Source: Atopsyche davidsoni (Eukaryota > Arthropoda > Insecta > Trichoptera > Hydrobiosidae). From it: a stretch of 64,000 nucleotides of DNA. Below the pieces are notes generated by a model. It searched no databases, was not told the DNA's origin, and was given only the letters and a program-made list of their open reading frames with translations. Position 1 is the first letter of the stretch, and every line of letters starts with the position of its first letter. The translations under genes and the position numbers were made by a program. This document shows positions 11,244 through 26,200 of the stretch, in pieces. Location: positions 11,228,501 to 11,292,500 of the forward strand of contig JAILWY010000010.1 of the NCBI GenBank assembly GCA_022113835.1. The letters run 5' to 3'.

Positions 11244-14200
11244 CTGAAATTCAATTAACTCACATTAGGCTCTTGATAATCGAAAATTGGTAAATGGTGA
11301 AAAATTTATCAATTAAAAGTGGTAGTTCCAGAAAATAGCACATTTTGTCAATTTACACTGCAGATCCAGAAAAGTTATTTGGCTCTACTTGCTTTAGAAA
11401 CTTTGTGAAACTCTCACAAGACGTGATCAGAACAAACCTAAAGTTATGATAATTTTGTCGAATTGGAGATGAACATTGTGAATAGCTAACCATGTATTGT
11501 TTTACCTCTTCCCTGGAGAGCATATTGTCCTTGTCGAAGTCAATTTCTTTAAAGACATTGGTGGTGGGGGGCGAGTCTCCGATGTTTATAAGTTCAACGT
11601 CGAACAGAAGCGTGGCTCCTCCGGGAATGACGTTCCCTGCTCCTCTATCTCCGTATCCCAGAGACGCGGGAATGGAAAGCTTTCTCTTTTCACCTGAAAT
11701 ATGTTAAACTTGTCAGTTTTCCCTTGCGTGACACTCATTTTCTCTACTGACAGTTTGTTTTGCATAAACATCAACATTCTAATTTGTCAGTACTCACCGA
11801 CACACATGTCAACTAGTCCCTGGTCCCACCCCTTGATGACTTGTCCTACTCCCAACTGGAAGGTGAAGGGTTGGTCGCGGTCGTAGCTGTAACGAAAATA
11901 TTAAATACAATCACATGCTAAAAGTTACATCCTCGAATCACGATCAAAAGAAGCTCAGATAAATGCACCATCAGCGTATTTAATTAATGTAAGATACATC
12001 ACGGCTGAAGCCTATGAAAATTTAATATAAGCGCGTCATCTAGGTGTTATTCTAATTTTTGAGGACCTGAAAATTATTATCTACGCCTATTCAGCGATAT
12101 TAAAGTCCATGCACAAAACCTGAAGTTAATATTCAAACGAATACCGAAATATATTTTATATATTTTTGCACCAGTCTCAAGCTGAAAAAGGGATTATCCG
12201 CGAAAACAGCCTCTCACTTATCAATAAATCTTCCATTTTCATAAAATACATTTATCTAGTTTCAAGATTATGGGAGTATCTTTTTCATCGTTTGCAATAA
12301 TTTACAATATACGGTTATGAAGGGCCGCGCGGGATCCGGGCGGGCGAGCTACTTATGTAGTCCACGTAATCCTCGTTCGAGTGCAGATGCGGCGCGCGGG
12401 CGAACCACCTAAACTGAAAATACCTGAATTATTTATAACGGTGATCTTCGCTGCCTTATAGGAAGCCTTTTGTCTCGACACTTATTTATAAGTCATCGAA
12501 AATATTATCACTGCAAACATTAATTATGCAGATTTGGTAAAACACATAAAAAATAAATACGTACTGCACTAAACTGTAGGTGTCCGAACAAAGTTATTTA
12601 AATCTAAGCACATGGAATATTTTTTGTTTTTGGTAGCCTTTGCAATAAATATTTATATTGAAAAGTCAGTTTATTTTTACGTGCTTTAAATATTTATTCT
12701 ATTTTTTACCTATAAAACCTTAATGAATTAATAATTCAACAACGATTCGCGGATTTACCTAAAAACACAGCGACTGAAGTTAAATATGAAAAGTTGGTGA
12801 AAGTATAATAGTTTCATTAGTTTGTCTTGAAAAATTTTTTAGGGTTGTTTCTACATTTTAATTGAAAAAAATGATGAACGCATTTTTCCCGAGGGATGCT
12901 CGAAGAAGTCGAGCTGGCCGAGCGGCTGCCGCATTGCCGCAGAGTTGCTCGCGAGCGCGGCCGGAGTTCAGATTGTCAAGGATCTGATGGAACACCTCGG
13001 TTCGAAGCCGGTCCTATTTGATGGAGGGGGACCGGGTATCGAGGTCCTCGGGGACTTGTAGGCAGGCCTCCTATAAACCACAATTTATGATCCGCCATGA
13101 GAACATATAAATAAGTTGATTCGGATAGTTGGCGCGCTTAGCTCGGTTTTATTTATTTTATTGGCTACCCTGTTTCTAGCTGAGAGTTATTAGGGGTAGA
13201 AACTTGAAGAATTTTTATTTGCAGCGAGGGGAAGAGGAAAATCGAAATTGATATAGAGATGAATCGCAGTTTCTTGCCAGGTTTCACCCGTGTATATCTT
13301 TATACGAAAATGTTTTGAATGATATTTCAGGGAAGGGGGGGATTTACAAGCCACATTTTATTTTATGAAAGGCATAAAACGATAGATACTTCGATGGGCT
13401 ATTCGTATAAATTTTTAAAGTGAAATTTTATTTTGGATCGAATGTTATTCATTTAATATAAAAAAGTTTAAAAAATCAGGGGCTTGTTTATCAATCATGG
13501 AAAAAATTAAAATACACCCTCACTCCCCTCCACCGAGCGACATGTCACGTGATTTAACAGATTCCAAAAGAATTCTAGAACCGAGCGAATTGCAACCAGT
13601 TTAAAGGCACTTGGCCAGCAGAGAGCATTTACCAAACCTAATTGAGCACGAGCTGCAGAGGCACACTGAAGAAGGCACAAAGTGAATGCGTGTAAATAAA
13701 TATTAGTGTTTTTGTGATTGGTATCAGCTGTTTCCCAGGTATTTTTCATTTATTTTTTAATAAAACTATTTAAATTTTCGAGTGACTTAACGTTGCCGAA
13801 TAACGACCGTCAAGCTTTGGGCTTATTCTACTGATAGCACAGTCTTCTTTTGGCTCTGTAGTCTGCTTTTAACTGTTAGGCGTGGTTGTTACAAAATGTT
13901 TTATACTAATAAAAAATAGGACATATGAATTTGTTTGCAACAATATTATATAGTATTTGTAGATGTTTAACAAAATGTCTGTGTCCGCTATTTAACGTGT
14001 CAATTTAATGATGATTCAAAAAGCAATATTTTCTGTCAGTATGTATTTATTTACCCGACGACATCACCAATAACTGGTGAGTTGACAAAACTTGAAAAAA
14101 ATTATAAAATAAGTATGTCTAAATAATATATTGAATAAGGGTACTTTTTTAATGTCATTTAATAATTTTGATAATTCGTTATTTAATTAAGAAAACATAT

Positions 14201-17200
14201 AAATACACATTATACGCGTCAAATTAAAAAATCAGCCAAACTAACCAAAATTACTGCAAAGATCTGCAAGGTCGAGCGGGAAAAATTTTTTTTTTTAAGA
14301 AGTAACAAAGCGTATATTACACGAAAAATGAATTATTCATCAATTATAATAGCTAAATTGTACCCGCTCCTAAAGGTCAATTTTAATCAATGGTTAATAC
14401 GTCAATTACTGCAGCAAGGCAAGCTTTTGAAAAAACAAACCCATTATTACATATCCATGTGCAGCACGAAGGCAGCTCAGTGCAGGCAGGAACTAGCGCC
14501 GGCTCGAGTAGCTTTCTCAATAATTTACAAACAATTGCGTAGAGCATTTCAATTAAATTCTACTCAGTGAAAACACGTTAAGTAGAGTTGATAAATAAAT
14601 GTTAAAGATTTAATCAATATTACTCTAAGGGCGTGTTCTAATTATCTTACAAAATAAATTAAAATACCAAACAAGTAAAGCCAGATATTTTTACAAAATA
14701 AAGGTCGAGGGAGTTGTGAAATTGAGTTTCCCCGTTCAAGATCCGACTCTGTCCCAGATTTTGTTGTTTTTGCTTACGTTAAAACCCGTTTACTTAGCAA
14801 GGAGAGTACCCCCACTCTCAGAATGTTCGGAGCCAGCTCTGCGAAAATAAAATAAACAGTAATACCTTCATTTCGAAGATCAACATAACAATCCACCGAC
14901 TCCAAGGCTGATACTCGCGTCGAGGCGTCCGTCTAGTGAAGAACTGTCGAATCTGTATGTTCCATGAATTAAATAATACACGTTTTGTATTCACTCGCTA
15001 ACTATTGTATGTTCAACTATAGTATTTATTTACTAAAACATAAAAATATTGGGAATCGAACTCGCGTGCGACGAAAAAAGGATTTTCGTTGGTTTATATT
15101 TTAAATAACTAATGAAACCTGTAGTTTCTTACAATTATACCTAGGACAGATGAATATCGAATTCCGGCTATGGAGGGAAGTACAAAGAAGGACCCGCGTA
15201 TGCAGGTCCCGTGATTTACAAATGCGACGATATTGAGGGACTGGTCGTTGATTTACGAGCGATATCTGCGTCAGTATCCAGCAGTTGATTTAGGGTCCCG
15301 ACTACCTCGTTACCGGCGACAATGAGCCGGCCAGGGCGGGTCTGTGCGGAGCTGCGTACAAAGCGGGCCAGCATGACCCCCCGGGGACTGCGCACAAAGC
15401 CAGCCCGAGCCTCGCGGTCCACCGGTTAATTGCCACTCCCTGCATCGCACAACACTGTATTAAATTTATTGACCGCTAATATGCTTTTTACAGCAGATAA
15501 GTCACCCAAAGTATATTTGTATTCATAATAAACTAAAATCTGTGTAAGTTATTTTAGCATAAAATTCATGCAAATATAAATTCAGTATAACTTTAAATGC
15601 CAATCAAAGAAACCGAATACGAGTATTATCTACTGAAGTGTATCGCCCTCAGACTGGACGTAAGCGTATTGGAATTCCGACCCATGATTACTCCAGCAGA
15701 TGATAGAACTCCGTTCGCCGGCGGAAGTCTTTCGTACTCGCATGGATCGGTAGAGTGTCACGGGGGAGTGAGGCTTCCTGGCAAAACTCTTCATTCGTAA
15801 TTTTCGTGATACACGAGAATTATAATACATACGGTATGCGTATTTACTCTATGGTGTATCATCGTAAAATGGAATGAATTATTGAACACCGCATTTAGTT
15901 AATGTACATATTAACAAATTACTAGCAGGTAGTTATCAATTAAAAATCTATTTAAAATCACCACTCTACATCCACCTTGTGGGGAAATTTTCAAACGACT
16001 GTTTTAGAGCGTGCGGGTTTTATAGTTCCTTTTAGTGCGGCAATTGCTCCGACCTCAAACCGAGAAAGCACAGTCGGAACAACTGCGCGAATAAATCTCC
16101 GCGTGACATGACATAATAACGTTCCGAACTAACTTAGATTGGCTCAAAGGTAATACCTAAATTTATCCGAGAAAACTACGCCATTCTGTGGTTGCGTCTG
16201 ATTCCGGGGCTCGCCGCCAGATGGCGCCTGCCGTACGGAATTTAATATTTATTGAAAGTCTATTTATTTTCTCTTCGAGGCGCTGGAAAACACGCGTGTC
16301 GGTTCAAATATGTATAGTTGCATACATAAAGCAAGTTTCCGCGCATAAGATATGCTGAAAAAGGGGAAAAGCGTGTAAAGTAAGCTGGGAAGTTATTTTT
16401 TATTTATTTTAGGCGGAAAATCCATAGGTCGTAAAGGAAAGAGGGGTGAGGCTAATTTAAAAAATACATGCGGTTGAATTTGCTTCAGTTACAGATGTCT
16501 TCTTGGCTAACTATTTATGTTATTTATAAAATGTACTTAACTTGATACACAATTAATAGAAAATTCCTTACATATGTATAACAATGGAAAAGCCCAATGT
16601 TACGTATTTCCACATCCATAAAAGCTTTTTATGTGCTATTTCTTCGTTTAATTACTCTGATACACAAGGCATGTGCTACACGCGCCGATCTCTAATCTCT
16701 CTGAGCACTGCAGAAAGTTCCATACGCACAAAGTTTCCGCAACGTTAGACTCTTTTAATTTTAATTTCCCCCGCAAGTCAAGAGTTTGTCTTTATGAGAG
16801 CAATTTGCCTTAAGAGTCGGCATTGTCAAAACGCGCGCTCCAAAGCAAACAAATACAAACCATAATGATCTACGCGAGCCATTCAGTAGCAAAAACGGCG
16901 CCCAAGTCGGGGGTTCAGCGGCCAGAGCCGGCGGCGGAGCCCGAGGCCCCCGGGTCCATGCAAATGTGGGAAGTGTGCACGACATTATTTGAATTATTTA
17001 ACTTCTGCAAGGTGAAAACCTCCTAGAGCTTTTTTTCCAACGCTATTGGCTTATTTTTATAATACGTCAGAATCGGATGCTTACACATTCGATATCGGCA
17101 ATTTTCCACTAATTAAATGTTGTAGCAATCCATGTTGTTGTAGCAAAAACTGAATAAAATATACACGTCAACATCACAAAGAAAAAACCTCATTTATGTT

Positions 17201-20200
17201 TAAAAAAATTGATTTATGGTTAGTATTATTAAAGTTAAATATGAGTATTGAATTAGAATTATTTTTTCACCACAGACATCGTGATTTTTTTTTATTAGAT
17301 ATAAATAAAGTACAATGACATGTAGGAGTTTTACATACTCGAAAAGAAAGCATATAAAGAGGATGCACGGCGCGGTGGTCGGGTCTCCTAGGGGGGACCA
17401 ATAGAAACATGTCCACTGAAATATTTAATGTATCGGAATACGTAAGGATCCTCGCCGATGCACAGACCCGCTGTCACCGAGTAGGCTCCGCAGTGTGTTA
17501 GCACTGGAAGATTACACATTGCAAAAGCAATAAAACTGCTTCTTTACGGGTTCAAGGCGGAAATCGGTCGTTGAATTAATAAAAAATATTTAAGGGTGTA
17601 TTTTAGTTTCGCAGAGATTTTAAATGGATTTGCAGGTCGCTTCTTTTATTTGTTAAGCATTTCATATTGTGACCGCTCTACACTTTCTTTGCTTTTAAAC
17701 GACAGAAAACAATTCAGATCCTAATTTAGAAAATTGGCATTCAATATTTCAGTCCAAAGATTCTAAGGTGGGAAACTAAAGTTTTCAGTTTAGGACGGCA
17801 TAAAACACTGAGACGGCTCTGTCGCGAGACACGGTGGAGGTGCGCCCTGCTCGGTAGATATAAAAGTTCGCATGTGCGGCTGCAGTCGGAGCCTCTCCCT
17901 GTACAAGTAGAATTAAAATCTGAACTTTCAAGCCTTAGTAAATTATTTTGTTAAATTTGTTGTCGAAGAGTAAATTTAAAATATTTAAAACCCAACACTC
18001 GCATATGGAAGAACTAAATTCATTATGTGCTGATACACATACAAGGCGCGTTATGCTTTTTTGTAAACATTGGATTTATCGGGCAGCCGTGCGAGCTTTG
18101 AAACTGCAGGAGAGAGTGAGACAGTACACGGGCTCGGCGACAAGATGAGAAGTGATGAGGGACGCACGACTTATGGCTCAGAAGCGTGGTGGATGGTGAA
18201 CTTTGTACTTCGCCCTCCACGGCATGCACATCCGAAAATATCTGCCACCATGTATTCGATAAATTGAACAATGTTTCCGAAACATTAAAATCCTGTAATT
18301 TTTCAACTATTTGAAGAGGACACACCGGGTGGAAAATTAAAATCGGACTATTTGCCTGCCAAATATTGCGGCTATGTACTTTTCATTTCATAGGTGATGT
18401 GAACTAGACTTAGGTTTTTACAATTTATATAGTATTTATTTATAAATATATATTCCCTCGGATATCTAAGTTTAGTGCAGATACCAACATTATAAAAAAT
18501 TATACTTTGTTGCAAATAATGTTGTGTTATTATTATATAATAATAATAATAACACAGTAAATTAAAATTTTCATGTTGCATGGCTATGTCTTGTTATACT
18601 AACGTATAACATCATAGCCTCAAAGAAAAGCTACGCTGCCAAATTTGTGTACAAAATGCAATCAATTTTCTTTATGCAATAAGTCCAGGAGCGCAGACTT
18701 CCCCGACAGACAAAGACGCCCGGGGCTCCGGGCGTGTACCACAAAAATCATCCATTATGTTTATTTTCTACACCGATGCAACAAAAATAAATAAGCGAGT
18801 TTGTGGCATCGTAATCTTATTTCTACCCAAATCTCTAGGAGAAATATTATGCGCCGTCAGCGGAGGGTCGAGGGACTTACACGCGTCAGAGTGAGCTACT
18901 GGTAACCTACGCGGGTATTATTTCTGTGCAATTTAAACCGAACTATAAAGAGAAAATATAAACAGTACGCAGGATGAAATACTTATTTTATTTCAATATC
19001 GGCTTGCCATTTTTTCAAAGCAAATTCTTACCTTGTGAAAACAAATACATTCTATCTTGAGTTTATATTTTCCGTATCTCTTTTAGATTTAAAATATAAA
19101 TTCGAATTGGTAATCTATCAAAATACGATACGCTTTATGAATTTTGCTTTTGAAGAAAGAAATATTACGAAAGACCAACAGTTAATCCCGACTCTTCAAA
19201 ATCGAAGCTTCCTGGATCAATGCACAGTAAAAGCACTTACTCTTAAGCCTCAGCGATTATAGCAGACCGTCCTCAAAGTGAAGTAGTACAAACCTGAAAC
19301 AAGAAAAGTGCCTTTATATAAAATAAAAAAACAAAATTATAAAACTAAGACTAAGGGATATGTCGCTGATAAGACTTATCAAAGCATGAATACTAAAACG
19401 TTGTATTTATTCGGTTGGTTTGACTAACGAAAAATATTATGTTTCAGAAAGTATCAATAATTGAAACGACCGGTCTCGATTTAGAATTTAGACTAAAGTG
19501 GATTCTAGCATTAACCAGGATATTTACTGAGGGACGCGCCACTGGGACTCCAAAAATCTAGCCCCGCAGACGTGGCACGTGGGCGCGCCGACTGGCGGGG
19601 CGCGCTCCCGGGCGGCCTGCTTCGGAATAAATCAACATCTCATCGCCAGCTCAAGCGTTCACTAATTATCTATACTTTTTAGGATAAATGCCCCTACACG
19701 CGTCACATCACAACTTGCGACTGACTTGCCATTAACCAATGGCGTCCTACGTTGAATAAGGGGACGCTATTGGCTGATTGGAAATCGGTCGCCTGTCGAG
19801 TCGCGACGTGTGTAGAGGGCTTTATACGCCACGTTCAAGCATCTGAAAACACCATTCATTTAGAATTTTTTTTTTCTAAGGTATTTTTTTGCTTTCCTAG
19901 AGTTGAGATTTTGTTTCAGAAAACAAATAAATAGTTTAAACTGTTTTTCTTATCTCGAAGTCGTTCAGGTCTAATGAGATTTCTCGGTGCATCTCGGTCT
20001 ATTATGCAAAAATGTTCAGTAATTGTCTTTCTAGGATGCGAGCTAATTTTAACAAATGTCGTTGTTCGGAGGGAGTAATCCTGACAAACTGACTGCGGAA
20101 CCCTCGAGCGGCCCCGAGCACACGACCTACCCTAGCAGTTTGTCTGACAATTAACTATGTAACTACTTACTTCTGAAGGCTATATCTTTAGCAATAAAAT

Positions 20201-23200
20201 AATACTTCCGCATGGAAATCGTATATGATAGATTAATTTAATACAAATTTATTTTCATACGAATAAAAAAAATCATGAAACTGCGTAGTAACCTTAAGGC
20301 ATACTTCATTTTTTTTTATTTATACACACATATTACATACTTTCTACTGAATGTTACGTGTCTGTAATAGGTATAAACTAAAGTGTGAGTCTTGCTTATT
20401 TTAATACTCGTAGAAAAAATACATTTGAAAGTTTAAGAGGCGGATTGGAAACGTTCGGGCTTTGGGCTATCTTCATGAAAAATTCAAGGCTGGAGCAAAC
20501 AGCCCCGAAGCCCAGGCAGGCGGTAAACAGGATAAGGAAATACCGTTTAGTGAGCACGTCGTCTCGGCGCAGTCCGGCCGCCTCTGCAAGACCGTATGCA
20601 TGCATGCGCGCTGGCGTGCATGGTCCATATTCAAGCGACAAGCGCTTCTACTTGATATTCAACTTCGCAAAAGTACTTCAATCCATAATCAAATTTAATC
20701 ATTAAATACGATCAGAATATTATACCTAAAAATATAATGGATTTTTCTATTATTAAAAAAAAAGAAATAAAAACAGTTCCTGCTCTTAAGAAGCGCCGAT
20801 ATGTAAAAAAAATCTCAAAATTGTCACGCCAACACTTCGGGAATGTAATTCAGCGGTATTAAAGTGTGGCTCACGAGCCAACATAGTAAAATCACGAATT
20901 ATAATTTGTTATAAACGACATTACTATAATATTATGCGCTCAATCTAAAATAATATATACATGATTATCTAGCGGATGCCATGGTATGTTGTTATCGTCT
21001 ACATATCATAGTGAGCAGAGTGAAATTAAAATTGATGACGGTTCTCGTAAACACATATAAAAAACATTAAGGTTTTTACCATTTTATATTATTTATTAAA
21101 TAGTTTTCTATGTAATATTATTTACATATAATTTAAAGTTTAAATGTATTCGTTGAATCGCAGAGCAATGAACCGAAGAAATTCTTTATGCACATGCAGT
21201 CGTTCCTTCTTTGTGAAGTTTCCAGTTCGCTAATTGCATATTGATAAAATCAGTACCACTTAAAACGAGTCATGGAGAATATATAAATAATTGAGTCTTA
21301 CACTGAAAAGAGTGAGAGTGAATCGTATGCAAAATGACTTTTAGGATTTTTGTTAATGAACGCGCGATATTGCTATGATTAATCTTGCTAGGCAGCACAA
21401 CTATTTTCAAAACTGAAATAACATTATCATTTATACATCTGCTACCACAAAAGCAAGTGAATTCCCATATATTGCAGTTAGCCGAAGTGATTTGGTATTC
21501 CTGCTGACGACGAGCCATATGTAATTGCATTACAGACAGTTTGCACTCAGCTGTTTATAGTTGTATCCGATACGATCCTGGCTTACGTAGATGCACTTAT
21601 CCCTTCCGAATAGGAGAGTGAATCTGAATAATTAGCGTGAAATACCTATGCAACGGGTTGGGACACAAACATCGACGAGGATATTGAATTTAGTGGTTAT
21701 TGAGAAATAATGAAAATTACTGAACGACTTTTCTATTAGTCAAAAATAATCTTTTTGAGTAAACATTATACTGTTGAGAATTAATTACATACTTTTTAAT
21801 AACCATTAAACTATGGTAGAGCTTTGATAGTGGCTAATTTCGTACCGAGCGCCATTTTGCACGGTAAATAATCGCTCCTCGCTGTTTAACACGTCGCAGA
21901 GTCCGCTGGCAAACATTGAAGTCTCGGTAAATATTTCCTCTCCAAACTGTCCAAAATGAAACGAGGCGTCGGTAAAGAAGCTAACTGCATTGCATGCATA
22001 TAGCCTGTTAAAACTTTAAAGCGTCGGCTTCTCACTAGGACGCAGTAGTGGAGAAGACAAGATGGCTTGTAGATTCGTTAAGTTTCATTTTTCCAATAAA
22101 GAAAGTAGAGTTAAATATAAAAAGCTTTTTAATTAATTTTTTTTTACATTTATTTTTGTTTTTTAGATTAAGTAAGATGAATCATAGTAAAATGTCGAAA
22201 AGATTAGAAAGTATTGTCAAATTGTACAATTTATTTCATCAATGATTCAACCGTCCCATGTCGCTACTTCCATATTAGAGCATTTAGACACTGACTGTTG
22301 TTATTTTTTTTGTTTTCGGTTTACTTAGAGGCGCCGTGCTCGCCGTTTCGTAAAACAGAATCGATGGAACACTCGAGCGTCAAGATCTTCCTCAATTAGC
22401 CGGAATTCAGTTAAGAGTCTGGGCAAATAAAGCTGGCGCCCGCGTGCGCCGGCTCGGAGCGCGGTGCTCGCGCGCCTACGTTTTCTGAAATTAAGCAAGT
22501 TTCACCGACTAAATAGACGAGATACATTTAATTACACAGAGCGACAGTTTCTCTTTGTGCAATTATTCAAATGAGGCTTTTTTAACATTTAATTTATAAG
22601 GAATATGTTTATCGCTCAAACAGTATAGTTTAATATGACAATGTATGGTGTCATAAAAATATGATTAATCATTGCTAACCAGTTTTAATTAACCAAGCCA
22701 AAAAATAATAACATCGAATTTGGGATGAGTGTATTCAATTATTTGACATTGATTAATGTTTACATAGGTTTGTCTTATAAAATAGCTACTCGTATTAACT
22801 GACGGAAGAGTTTATAAGTTGAATAAGAACATCTATCTAAAGCTCAGTAAGCACTGGACAAGAGCTTCCATTGTGTAGCGGGTGCAGGCGCAGCCTTACG
22901 CCGCGTCTTCAGTCCCGGCGAGTCACCTTATATCCTTTCGTGCTTTAAAACTTTGGTCGACTTTCCCGACCGCCCCCTGGAGTCTCGTGGAGCAGAATGT
23001 TCGCGAGCTCGGCGACAGGGGAAGGGTTCATCACACACTTTATCCTAGCAAATTACAAAAAAATGTGTTTATTTACACATGAAATAGCAAACACATTGAG
23101 CATTATCTTGTTGTGTGTGAATTTTCTTACGAAAAATATTTATGAGAGACACATAACAAGTTAAATCGTATAAGCTTTTAAAAATATATTTTTAAAACCA

Positions 23201-26200
23201 GCATAAATACTTTTACTTTTAAAAATAAACAACAAAAACATAACGTCAAAAAAATTTTACTTTTCTAAAAAAGTTTCTCAAAAATTCATAGTACTAGTAC
23301 AAAATGAATTCTCTTGGCAATACAATTTGCGGGGTAAGTTACCCCGGCATGCGGTCACTATTCGGGACTGTCGAAGGGTTAAATATTTACCTCTAAAATA
23401 ACCAGGCACGCACGCACCGAGTCTCGGGGGAGAAATTGTCGGGTCAAAAATGTACAAGTGCTCCCGGAAGGTTGGCCGATGTCACCTTTAAAAAATTATC
23501 CACAGGCACTGCGCGGTGAAGGCGGCTCCTTCTCCTCGGAGAAACTTAGCTTTACGCGCTCTCTTTATCCGCATGCTTAATATTCCGACTACATTTATTA
23601 TACAAACACAAAAACTTTCTTACACGTAAATAGCGCCCAACATTTGATAATCAACACTGAATTTTTATTCATTCGGTCGTATTAGAAAGTGAAGATTAAA
23701 TTATACGTGCTCATTTCTTTACACTGATTTATTTTTAATAATGCCTATTTTTTATTCGTACAGAGTATTTATTGATACTTAAATTTCACAATTTACAACG
23801 CCGTTTTTGTTTTCAATTTGTTTAGTAATTGCGGATTGAGTAGGTGAGTAGCGAGTCTTACATTAGCATTTTCGAAACTGTGTAAATGGCAAATTTATTA
23901 TGTCTATATAATACTTTTATGGTGTTAAAAAGTAGACTCCACATCAACGTTAAAGCTATAAATCTAATGTCCAGATACTACTGGCCGTAACGCTTCTGAG
24001 TGGGCGATGATTATAGGAATGTAAAACTATTGCGCACCGAGTACTAAAGCCACGTAAGGCGCTCATCAAGACGGATGTATAATGAGACAATGTAAGAAAG
24101 CTCACTTTTCTGTACATATGAAATTATTTTTTTGAGTTATTAGAACTGCCATTAATATGTGGGTACACATTGTTGAGTCGTGTTCTTATCGCTGCGATAC
24201 GAATATGAAGCGCTACTTCTGCAAGCGATGCGCTCCTAGCAGCCACTAGGGACACTTGATAACAATAATGGCTGTCGTTAGCTACTACAACGCCATTTGA
24301 CAAAGAAATTAATAAGGCTGCGAAGCTTAATGTTGAGGAAACGCATATTGGGGGCGTAATTCTACGATTTAAAAAATATCATAATTATAAAAAAAATATA
24401 CTTTTATGGGGTATTTCAGATATAATTATATTTATTTCAGTAATATAAAAAACTTTATTTATACAATTAAATAAATGATTAAGATTGAAGTAATAAAGGG
24501 AATGTGAGAATCACAATAAAAATAGAATTTTATATTTTCTAATTTGCAAAATTCTTTTGTACATTTATTATTTTTATTTTTCGCACATTGATTTTTTTTA
24601 CGAACAAAACATTGCATTTTCGCTCTAGCAATTGTAGATTCATTTGTATAAATACATAAAAAATATTAAATACCAATTATGTATTATTTTTCACAAAACA
24701 CAATAACTTTATGAATACGCATTTTTATTCATGAATAAATACAAATCAAATTACGCTTTTACTTTGTGCATGGAAAAAAATATACTGATCGGATATTTTA
24801 TATTTGTTGATTTTTTTAAAAATTAAGCTGATGTTTTTTTAATGACAATAAAATACTATTTATTAAATAATTACATTTTCTTCGACTTAGCTTGAATTTA
24901 TTTCCTCTTTTTATAAGTGCGTTATGAATTCCAAACGATTGTGACCTTTAAATAAATATTTTTGGAGTTAAAACGTTTATAAAGATACAAAAATATTATT
25001 TAGTAGAATGTATTAATTCTGTCAGTGAAAATCACGGCGGGTGTAAATAGGCCATTATTATACTTCATGCTTACGGTGGGGATGTTTTGGGAGTTTAATG
25101 TGAAAACACGTGAGACCGGTCCGCATTGCAAGACCCCGCGCGTCACGGCTGTCAGCGCCACGCTCTGCAATTGGCGTGCTCGGGAGCCCGGGGGACCAAG
25201 GAAGGCCTTTATCTTTGTTTGTCATATTCGAGGATCTAAATTCAGTAAGTTGTACACAATATTGTGCATAAATACTGATAAAAGATCTCGTGTGTGTATA
25301 CGATATCCCCTCTGATTTTCGACGATGCGTGAAATAGCGGTAAGTTCGCGAGTGCACGTGGGTTTATGATTGGCTCATGCGCTTCCACTTGCCACTCTTC
25401 TTGCGTGTATCCGAGCTTAGTCATAGGCAGCTATGTTGAAGTTATGCAAATAAGGTGCTTCAATCGTTTTAGAAAATTATACACAAAAATACGATTCAAT
25501 TTTTTCTCTGATATTTCGTTATTAAGTTGATAACCATTGTAACCGATTTTTTGATAGAATGTCAACAATATTATTTTTTACGCGTGTCAAATTTACAGTT
25601 TTGCCCTCGTATATTTGATAATATACCATTATGAAAAATAAGATGTAGCTTATATATATATATCTTCACATAAAATTAATATGTTATAAAATATGCTCAG
25701 TTTTAATATGATTATATCAATTAAAATACGCTCGAAATTACAAAGTGCACCAAATAGATAACGTACTCGCCCTGTAAGCTAAATGATTTGCTAGAAACTC
25801 TGGAATAAAATTACTAAGTTTCCGGTAAAAGAATCTCAATTTCCGAGAACCTGAAATTATTAAAAGAGCCGGCGTCGTCGGCGGGTGGCGCTCCCGCAGC
25901 GAGGACACTCGAGTGATATGCTTTGACTGCTTTAAGTTTCGGTTTTGAGTTTTCAGTTACAGTTGCTGGTTTTTAAATTCATGGGAGAAAGGCCCCGCGG
26001 CCCCGAGGCCGTGTTTATCACCCGAAGTGAAGATGTCTGCGGGGGACTTCTCCTGTATTCAATTATAGCTCACGAAAAATTGATGTATATTTTAATGTTT
26101 TAGTGTAAACGTATAATTTATTTAACAAGGATCGTAATTAAAAAAGAGAAGTATTTTTATTTAAGAAGTTAAAAATTTGATTAACATAAAAATATATTTT

